Origin: Acidobacteriota bacterium
Lineage (GTDB): Bacteria; Acidobacteriota; Vicinamibacteria; Vicinamibacterales; 2-12-FULL-66-21
Length of the DNA stretch: 6,779 nt
Reading direction: 5' to 3'
NCBI GenBank assembly: GCA_020200195.1
Contig: JAIVJE010000420.1
Coordinates: forward strand, 1 to 6,779
Position numbers and translations under genes: made by a program. The notes beneath the pieces are model-generated. The model saw only the letters and a program-made list of their open reading frames with translations, had not been told where the DNA came from and searched no databases. The number at the start of each line of letters is the position of its first letter. The stretch's first letter is position 1. Positions 1 through 5,610 of this stretch are shown piece after piece.

Positions 1-1
1 T

Positions 2-355
2 ATCCACAACGTCCGATGCATGTGGATCAAGATGATGGGCGCGAGGCATGGTATCGCGACACCCCGCACCGTCGATCCGCGCCGCGTTCGCGCGCCGGAG
101 CTGTTGCGCGCGCTGTCGCGGAGTAGCGACGGCATCATCAGGTTGCTCGAACTCGGCATTGCTCGAGGCGGCGTCGTTCCTCGGGCGGCGTGGCAGAACT
201 TCCCGACCGATCTCGTGCACTTTCTCAACTACTTCGTGGCGCACGAGGCTCACCATCGTGGCCAGTTGTGCGCGCTGGCGCGCCAGCTGGGGCAGCGGTT
301 ACCAGGGCCCGTTGCGGCAGGCCTCTGGCAATGGTCGAAGCGAGCACGAGAATGA
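2..355 (+). CDS. DinB-family protein, 3' part (5' end outside window)
   Basis: The reading frame is open from base 2, ahead of the first ATG at base 20, and reads IHNVRC before that Met. The gene therefore starts upstream of the window; 117 codons are visible and the TGA is at 353-355. HNVR..W near the left edge and VAHEAHHRGQ near the C-terminus are typical of DinB/YfiT-like four-helix bundle proteins, whose conserved histidines form a metal site. The end GLWQWSKR is also usual for this family. Family members are about 150-170 residues, so roughly a quarter to a third is missing on the left. Such proteins are putative metal-dependent thiol transferases or stress proteins in the cytoplasm, and the substrate cannot be told from sequence. 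No partner gene is visible: the next + strand gene starts about 515 bases later. The family call is firm and the function is not. Confidence 0.8.
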   Translation: MHNVRCMWIKMMGARHGIATPRTVDPRRVRAPELLRALSRSSDGIIRLLELGIARGGVVPRAAWQNFPTDLVHFLNYFVAHEAHHRGQLCALARQLGQRLPGPVAAGLWQWSKRARE

Positions 356-519
356 AGCTGACGCCCAACAAGCGGCTGGAGCTGACGTCCCTTGCGTTTC
401 GTGCGCCTTCTGGCGCCTACTCGGCGCGCCTTTCAGGAATAAGAGGCGGAATACCGAATTCTGCGCCGGCATGGTGCAGCGCTCGCACCGTGGCGCTGAC
501 TCCGCCGCCTGATGGTGAT
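356..519. other. Gene-free structured intergenic stretch
   Basis: I see no credible gene here. The stretch holds a near-direct repeat, gaagctgacg at 354-363 and ggagctgacg at 378-387, on either side of GCCCAAC (363-369) and AAGCGGCT. A perfect 5-bp stem with a 4-base loop lies at 403-416 (gcgcc ttct ggcgc), a palindrome ggcgcgcc at 423-430, and a longer bulged hairpin at 463-496. No T-run follows either hairpin, so a classical terminator for the DinB gene is not evident. GCCCAAC fits the RYYYAAC half of an integron attC site, but no matching GTTRRRY arm is found between base 1 and base 870, so a complete attC is not supported. The stretch may be one copy of a dispersed intergenic repeat or a recombination scar beside the hydrolase remnant. 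Confidence 0.4.
463..496. repeat. Bulged inverted repeat (hairpin)
   Basis: Arm 463-467 (gcgcc) pairs with 492-496 (ggcgc). After a 3-base bulge (468-470), arm 471-477 (atggtgc) pairs with 485-491 (gcaccgt) with one G-T wobble, closing on a 7-base loop. The total is 12 pairs. No poly-T follows on either strand. Its role is unknown. Confidence 0.45.
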
Positions 520-835
520 AAACCACAATGGACCTGGCGTCGATCTTCAGGCCCCGTGCGGTCACGGACTGCCCGCCTACTATTCGCCAGTTGGTTCGAA
601 GGAACCCATCGCTGTCGAAGTGATCTCGGTGTGCATCCGTAATCAGCGACGTGACGTTGCCCTTCGGTGCCGCCGAGGCCTCGAACGTCATGTAGCCGGA
701 GTAGCCGCTTTGATAGGGAAAGTCGGTCACGATGGTCTGACGGCCGTCGCTCATCGCCACCGCCGCGTTCCCGATGAAGCCTTCGGCCGCGAAACCGTAG
801 CACGAGTGAGAGCGATTAGTCCCCCTGAAGGTCAA
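520..835 (-). pseudogene. MBL-fold metallo-hydrolase N-terminal remnant
   Basis: A - strand frame carries the recognisable start of a metallo-beta-lactamase-fold hydrolase. GFIGNAAVAMSDGRQT is followed by TDFPYQSGYSGYMTF, SLITDAHRDHFD and FLRTNWRIVG. Similarity fades after about base 554. The frame then runs through the structured intergenic stretch into the DinB gene without the later histidine and aspartate motifs of the fold. In the motif that should read HxHxDH, the first His is Asp (bases 635-637); the other His (629-631) and the DH pair remain. The 5' end is also uncertain. An ATG lies at 835, and a GTG at about 803 in another frame begins MLRF, which looks like a usual start for this family, suggesting a frameshift near the N-terminus. 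With a truncated length and a damaged metal site, I infer a decayed gene that no longer encodes an active enzyme. Confidence 0.6.
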
Positions 836-869
836 TTCGCGCGCCGTCTGCTACCATGCGCCAGCGTCC

Positions 870-2261
870 ATGACCCGCACCGCACCGCTTCTTGTTTTCC
901 TCGCCTCAATCGGCTGGGTGGCTCAGGTCGAGTCCCAGGCACCGCTGTTTGTACACGCCTCTCCGGTCGTCGTCGGATCGGGCTCCGGTCAGGTGGTTCT
1001 CGCGGATTTCAACCGCGACGGGCATCTCGATATGCTGACGCGGCATTTGCTCGAGCGACGCCTGGCGGTGCTGCTGGCGGACGGCAAAGGCGGGTTCGGG
1101 CTCGCAGCGGGGAGCCCGATAGCTCTGGAGTACCAGCCCGGATGGATGGCCCGTGCGGATGTCAATCACGACGGCGCTCTCGACCTGGCGGTCACGAGCA
1201 GAGAGGGCAACAAGGAGAATATCAACATTCTCCTTGGTAATGGCCGCGGCGAGTTCAGCCGCGCCGGCGGCTCGCCCGTTACTGTGAGTGCATCTATCGA
1301 GCGGTACAAGCCGGATGTGCAATTCGCGGACGTCAATGGCGATGGGAAGCCGGATATCCTCACCGCGAATGGCCGGCGGAACACTATCGAGGTCCTCCTC
1401 GGAGACGGTCACGGAGGATTTTCGCGAGGATCGGTTGTGCGATTGGAGTCCGACCGTGACCTCTATTCCTTCGCCACTGGCGATATCGACAGCGATGGAC
1501 ACGTTGACGTCGTGACGGCCAGCAGTACGGAGGCTGGTGGCCCGGGACGCGTTGTCCTATATCGTGGCGACGGCAAAGGCGTTTTCGCGGAACGCGTCGA
1601 GTCCTCGTTGTCAGTGCCCTCGGCTCCACGTATGGGCATGGTGGCCGACGTGAATGGCGACCGACGTCCTGACGTCACGCTCGCCCATGCAGAGGGCAGT
1701 TTCGTGAGCGTTCTTTTGAATCAGGACCAGGGCGTCCTCGCGCCCGCGCGCCGTGTGACAATTGACGATGGCATGTCCGCATTCGAAATCGTCGTAGCCG
1801 ACGTCAACCAAGACGCGCGTGCCGACCTCGTGGCGACCACTGTCAGACGCGTCACGCCGCCCTCCGATTCGCGCATTGCGGTCTTCCTCGGTGGGAGCAG
1901 TGGGTTCGTGCCGGCGCCTGGCTCACCGTTCCTCGCCGGGCCGGGCGCATACAGTCTTGACGTCGCAGATCTCAACAAAGATGGCAAGGTCGACATCGTC
2001 GCATCCAGCTTTGACGGCAACGCGTTGACCGTGCTGCACGGCGTCAGCATTTCTTTACGGCTTCAGGCGCAGGTGGAAAGACTTCGGGCGTGTCAGCGGC
2101 TCGTACCCCATGTCGGACAGAGAGCAGCCACGACCGGAATCCTTGACGCCGGTCCACGCCAGCGCGGGATCGAGATAATCGCAGCGGTTCAGGAACCACG
2201 TACCGGTCTCGACGCGATCGCCGATCCGGAGCGCCGCGTCCACATCGGTCGTCCAGATTGA
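870..2261 (+). CDS. Exported seven-bladed FG-GAP/VCBS repeat protein with aberrant C-terminal tail
   Basis: A 463-codon frame. Residues 1-24 look like a Sec signal peptide (MTRTAPLLVFLASIGWVAQV core, small residues after it), so the product is probably secreted or surface-bound. Seven calcium-loop cores of the D-x-N-x-D-G-x-x-D type begin at residues 46, 97, 154, 205, 260, 311 and 367, spaced 51-57 apart. Between them lie blade segments such as LLGDGHGGF. Seven repeats fit an integrin-like beta-propeller; cores 5 and 6 have lost the Gly (DVNGDRRPD, DVNQDARAD). The fold ends at ALTVLHG (residue 391, base 2042). Residues 392-463 resemble nothing in the family and are read antisense to the aldehyde dehydrogenase gene, overlapping it by 207 bases, so the original stop is probably lost. 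No strong Shine-Dalgarno precedes the ATG at 870. Such propellers bind ligands or surfaces; the partner is unknown. Confidence 0.82.
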   Translation: MTRTAPLLVFLASIGWVAQVESQAPLFVHASPVVVGSGSGQVVLADFNRDGHLDMLTRHLLERRLAVLLADGKGGFGLAAGSPIALEYQPGWMARADVNHDGALDLAVTSREGNKENINILLGNGRGEFSRAGGSPVTVSASIERYKPDVQFADVNGDGKPDILTANGRRNTIEVLLGDGHGGFSRGSVVRLESDRDLYSFATGDIDSDGHVDVVTASSTEAGGPGRVVLYRGDGKGVFAERVESSLSVPSAPRMGMVADVNGDRRPDVTLAHAEGSFVSVLLNQDQGVLAPARRVTIDDGMSAFEIVVADVNQDARADLVATTVRRVTPPSDSRIAVFLGGSSGFVPAPGSPFLAGPGAYSLDVADLNKDGKVDIVASSFDGNALTVLHGVSISLRLQAQVERLRACQRLVPHVGQRAATTGILDAGPRQRGIEIIAAVQEPRTGLDAIADPERRVHIGRPD

Positions 2262-3427
2262 CGCCGTGAGACCGTACCGGCTATCGTTCATGAGGACCAC
2301 AGCCTCGTCATCGTCTTTGACGGCCATCAGGCCGACGACCGGACCGAAGGTCTCGTCCGTCATCAGTCGCATCCGGTGATCGACATCGACGAGTACCTGG
2401 GGCGCCACGTACGGAGTCCCCTCCACATCGGCCGGGAACCCGCGCGGATCGATCAGACTGCGTGCACCTTTCCGCTCCGCTTCCTTGATCTGATCTCTCA
2501 CGAATGCGGCCGCGCTCGCTCGCACCATCGGTCCCAGCGTCGTCTCCGGCATCAGCGGGTTCCCGAGCCGGTACTGCCTGGTCACGGCGACGAAGCGGTC
2601 GACGAAGTCTCTGTAGATGTCCTGATGCACGTAGATCCGCTCGACCGCGCAGCACGACTGACCGGCGTTGAAGTACGCGCCGTCAACCGCGCGTCCGGGC
2701 GCACGTACGCCGGATCCTTGCCGCCGAGCTCGAGGTTCGTCGAGATGAATCGCCTGCTGGCTGCCTGTTGCACCGCGTGACCACCGGCAACCGAGCCGGT
2801 GAACGACACAAATGCGATGCGCTCATCCCCAATCATGCGGGCGACATCGTCATGGCTGGCGTGCACGTACTGGAATACGCCGCCCGGAAGACCGGCCTCC
2901 TCGAATGCCTCGGCGTATCGCTCCGAGACGAGCGGCGTCTGCTGCGCTACCTTCAGAATCACGCTGTTGCCGGCCATGATCGCCGGGATCACCGCATTGA
3001 CCGAGGCGAGATACGGATAGTTCCACGGCGCCAGGACCAGGACGACGCCGAGTGCCTCACGCCGGATGAATCGCTGGAACCCGTCGCGCGGCTCGATGCC
3101 GACGTCCGCCAGCATGCGCGGCGCGACATCGATCATGTGGGAGGCGCGCTCGTGAAAACCGCGATGGATCTCGAACGGCGTTTGCGCGAGCGGGCGGCCG
3201 ATCTGCCACGTCAGCTCCGTGGCGAGCCGGTCGGCACGCTCGACCATCAGCGCAACCATACGGCGGCAGATCGCGGCGCGTTCGTCAACGGGCACCCGCT
3301 TCCAGCGTCGCTGTGCGTCGACCGCACGCTGAAGCGCCGCGTCGATCGTCTGCGCGGACGACAGTTCGAACTCGGCGTAGATCGACCCATCGACAGGGCT
3401 GATGGTCTGCTGGAGCGCCCCCGCCAT
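2055..3427 (-). pseudogene. NAD(P)-dependent aldehyde dehydrogenase, frameshifted by a ~25-base deletion
   Basis: Two adjoining - strand frames together make one aldehyde dehydrogenase. The N-terminal frame (ATG at 3427) shows PWN at residues 134-136, the cofactor-site Lys159, the GSVAGG nucleotide loop (211-216) and ELGGK with the general-base Glu (233-237), and runs to RPDA (codon ending at 2690). The C-terminal frame resumes with VDGAYFNAGQSCCA (from 2687), where the catalytic Cys lies at about 2649-2654. It continues through DETFGPVV and ends at TAA 2055-2057. Relatives have about nine residues between PDA and VDGA; here two bases remain, so about 25 bases are missing and the frame is lost just before the catalytic Cys. 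Restored, the enzyme would be about 465 residues, normal for the family. It is the last gene of the operon, starting 7 bases after the SDR stop, and would oxidise the aldehyde made upstream to an acid. As sequenced no full enzyme can be made; an assembly error is possible. Confidence 0.85.
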
Positions 3428-3434
3428 GCGCCAG

Positions 3435-4214
3435 CTACTCCGGCGTGACGTACGCGGCCGTGATGCCGCCGTCGACCAGAAAGTTCGTTCCGGTGACAAA
3501 GGACGATTCATCCGACGCGAGGAACAACGCCGCCTGCGCGATCTCCCGTGCCGTCCCAAAGCGGCCCATCGGGATATGGACCAGACGCCGCTGCTTTTTC
3601 TGATTCGTGTCGAGCACCTTCATCAGCAGCTCCGTACGCAGCGGCCCGGGGCAGAGCGCGTTGACCCGGATCTTTTCGCGCGCGTGCACGACTGCCAGCT
3701 CACGAGTCAACGCCAGCACGGCCCCCTTGCTCGCGGTGTAGGCAATCTGCGGCGTCGCTGCGCCCAGGCTCGCCACGAACGACGCCGTATTGATGATGCT
3801 GCCTCCGCCGGCGCGCCGTAGTGCCGGAATCCCGTGCTTGCACCCGAGGAAGACTCCTTTCGCGTTGACCTGCATCGTGAGATCCCAGATCGTCTCGTCG
3901 GTCGACACGGCATCGTCGTCGCGGCCGTCCATGACGCCCGCGTTGTTGAACAATACGTGCAGGTTACCGAACTCCTCTTCTGCCGTAGCAACCATGCCGG
4001 CGCAGTCTTCAGTGCGAGATACGTCCGCGTGCACGAACACGGCCCGCCCGCCGGAAGCCTTGACTGCCTCGACCGTCTGCTGACCGCCGTCGTCGTCGCG
4101 GTCAACGACCACGACTGCCGCCCCTTCTGCGGCGAACAGCAGTGACGATTCTCGTCCGATGCCGCTGCCGGCACCTGTGATGAGGGCCACTTTGCCCTCG
4201 AGCCGCCTCGCCAT
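3435..4214 (-). CDS. SDR-family NAD(P)-dependent oxidoreductase
   Basis: A 259-residue classical short-chain dehydrogenase, full length for the family. The Rossmann motif TGAGSGIG is at residues 13-20. Asp38 at the end of beta-2 suggests NAD(H) rather than NADP(H). NNAG is at 90-93, the catalytic tetrad is Asn117, Ser145, Tyr159 and Lys163 (YTASK), PG is at 199-200, and the end is VDGGITAAYVTPE. The ATG at 4214 lies 2 bases after the stop of the GS-like gene, and the next gene starts 7 bases after this stop, so it is translated inside one operon. The Shine-Dalgarno before it is weak, which suggests translational coupling. In context it most likely oxidises an alcohol group of the gamma-glutamylated substrate to an aldehyde for the next enzyme. 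That role is an inference; general annotations such as glucose dehydrogenase-like or 3-oxoacyl reductase-like would fit the sequence equally well. Confidence 0.93.
   Translation of the reverse strand: MARRLEGKVALITGAGSGIGRESSLLFAAEGAAVVVVDRDDDGGQQTVEAVKASGGRAVFVHADVSRTEDCAGMVATAEEEFGNLHVLFNNAGVMDGRDDDAVSTDETIWDLTMQVNAKGVFLGCKHGIPALRRAGGGSIINTASFVASLGAATPQIAYTASKGAVLALTRELAVVHAREKIRVNALCPGPLRTELLMKVLDTNQKKQRRLVHIPMGRFGTAREIAQAALFLASDESSFVTGTNFLVDGGITAAYVTPE
3438..3441 (-). promoter_or_regulatory. Probable ribosome binding site of the aldehyde dehydrogenase gene
   Basis: GGAG on the - strand, 10 bases before the ATG at 3427, embedded in the last codons of the SDR gene. It supports that ATG over the in-frame ATGs further upstream inside the SDR gene, whose extra residues have no family similarity. 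Confidence 0.5.
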
Positions 4215-4216
4215 AG

Positions 4217-5608
4217 TCAGATCCGTTCGAAATATCGCCGCCGTTCCCAATCGGTGATCGCTACTCTGAAAGCGGCCTCTTCCGTCCTGAAGAAGTGCGC
4301 GTAGTGGTCGACCACTTCGTCCCCGAATGCGCGTCGCGCGAACGCGCTTGCCGTGAACGCGTCGGTCGCCTCCTGCAGTGTGTACGGCACCCGCGGCAGG
4401 TGGCCCGCGGCATAGATGTCGCCACTGAAGCACTCTGGTGGCTCGAGCCGGTTCCGGACGCCTTCCAGGCCCGATGCCATCGAGGCAGCGAAGGCGAGAT
4501 AAGGATTGCAGTCCGCGCCAGGAATGCGGCACTCGATCCGGAGGCTCGGCCCTTCGCCCACGACACGAAAGCCGGCCGTGCGATTGTCGTAACTCCACGC
4601 GAGCCGTGTGGGTGCCCAGGACGCGTCCACGTAGCGCTTATACGAATTGACGGTCGGCGCGTAGAACACCATCACGTCACGGGTGTGCGCAATCCAGCCT
4701 GCCAGAAACCAGCGGAAGCAATCGGAACACTTCACCGGGCCGAGCTCGGAGTCTCCCGCGAACGCGTTCTTTCCGTCTCGCCACAGGCTCAAGTGAATAT
4801 GGCAACTCGATCCGGCGCGATCCTGCGCGAACTTCGCCATGAAGGTAATGGACAACCCAACCTGCTCCGCGACCTCCTTCATGCACTGCTTGAACACGAC
4901 GTGCCGATCCGCCATCTGCAAAGCCTCGGCGTAGCGGACGTTCAATTCGTGCTGTCCGAGACCCCATTCTCCCTTCGAGCTCTCGACGGGGACGCCCGAC
5001 GCATTCAAATGACGACGGGCTGCCGCCGTGAACGTCTCCGTCCTGGTTCCCTGCAGAATGTGATAATCCTCCAGATACCACCCTGCCGGCTGAAGGCCGC
5101 GGTAATCGATCTCCTGAGCTTTCCGATAACTGTCCTGAAACACGTAGTACTCCAGCTCTGAGGCCGCCATGGGGGCAAAGCCCAGCTCATTGGCCCTCTC
5201 CAGCTGATGCCGCAGAAGGGAGCGCGGCGCAACTGCCACGTATCCTGGCTTCTTGTGCTCCGTCACGTCGCACAGCACCAGCGCGGTCTTGTCCAGCCAG
5301 CTCGCAACAATCAGTGTGCGCAGGTCCGGGACAAGGTGAAAGTCGCCATAGCCCTGCTCCCAACTGGCGAAGCGGTATCCGCGAACCGGCTCCATCTCCA
5401 TGTCGGTCGTCAGCAGGTAGTTGCAGCCGTGTGTGCCGTGGGTGGCGGTTTCCTCGACGAACAGATCGCCCGCGTATCGCTTTCCGAGCAGCCGGCCGTA
5501 ATGATCCGTGAAGCCGACAATCACGGTCTCGATCTCGCCTCGCGCGACTCGTTCGCGCAGCTGATCGAGAGTCAGCGTTCCCTTACGTTGGGTTGTGGCG
5601 TCGCTCAC
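4217..5608 (-). CDS. Glutamine-synthetase-family ligase, probable gamma-glutamyl-amine synthetase (PuuA/GlnA3/GlnA4-like)
   Basis: 463 residues from a GTG start at 5608, chosen because GGAGG lies 6 bases ahead of it and 2 bases separate it from the permease stop. GS catalytic-domain motifs run in order: ELEYYVF (151-157, metal-binding Glu), EWGLGQHE (214-221, metal-binding Glu), GSSCHIHLS (266-274), NSYKR (321-325), RIECR (357-361) and NPY (368-370). Two features set it apart from true glutamine synthetase. The N-terminal part has no DGSS motif (ammonium-site Asp), and the flap position of Glu327 is Trp331 (DASWAP in place of PGYEAP). The adenylylation-site Tyr region of GlnA is also absent. 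GS uses those acidic residues to bind and deprotonate ammonium, so their loss suggests a larger amine is joined to glutamate with ATP. The neighbours (amine-type permease, dehydrogenases) support catabolic gamma-glutamylation. The substrate is not determined: putrescine, ethanolamine or another amine are options. Confidence 0.9.
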   Translation of the reverse strand: MSDATTQRKGTLTLDQLRERVARGEIETVIVGFTDHYGRLLGKRYAGDLFVEETATHGTHGCNYLLTTDMEMEPVRGYRFASWEQGYGDFHLVPDLRTLIVASWLDKTALVLCDVTEHKKPGYVAVAPRSLLRHQLERANELGFAPMAASELEYYVFQDSYRKAQEIDYRGLQPAGWYLEDYHILQGTRTETFTAAARRHLNASGVPVESSKGEWGLGQHELNVRYAEALQMADRHVVFKQCMKEVAEQVGLSITFMAKFAQDRAGSSCHIHLSLWRDGKNAFAGDSELGPVKCSDCFRWFLAGWIAHTRDVMVFYAPTVNSYKRYVDASWAPTRLAWSYDNRTAGFRVVGEGPSLRIECRIPGADCNPYLAFAASMASGLEGVRNRLEPPECFSGDIYAAGHLPRVPYTLQEATDAFTASAFARRAFGDEVVDHYAHFFRTEEAAFRVAITDWERRRYFERI

Positions 5609-5610
5609 GA

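Noticed and set aside
363..520. Complete integron attC site
   Set aside because: Only the RYYYAAC-type half is present; I found no GTTRRRY arm or complementary L' box anywhere from 1 to 870.
829..857. Possible promoter before the propeller gene (TACCAT as -10 at 852-857)
   Set aside because: The -10-like hexamer is weak and nothing resembling TTGACA sits at the right distance on the + strand.
856..873. Five-codon upstream ORF whose TGA overlaps the propeller ATG (ATGA at 870-873)
   Set aside because: No Shine-Dalgarno is visible and such a short overlap is easily random; translational coupling cannot be supported.
512..1240. 242-codon + strand frame spanning the MBL remnant and the propeller start
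   Set aside because: It changes from antisense hydrolase sequence to an out-of-frame propeller reading with no signal of a single protein.
906..1502. 198-codon open frame on the - strand across the propeller gene
   Set aside because: It is antisense to clearly coding repeats with D-x-N-x-D cores and shows no family motif of its own; a GC-rich shadow frame.
4295..5161. 288-codon open frame on the + strand
   Set aside because: It lies fully antisense to the conserved motifs of the GS-like enzyme, and its composition is Arg/His-rich as expected for a shadow.
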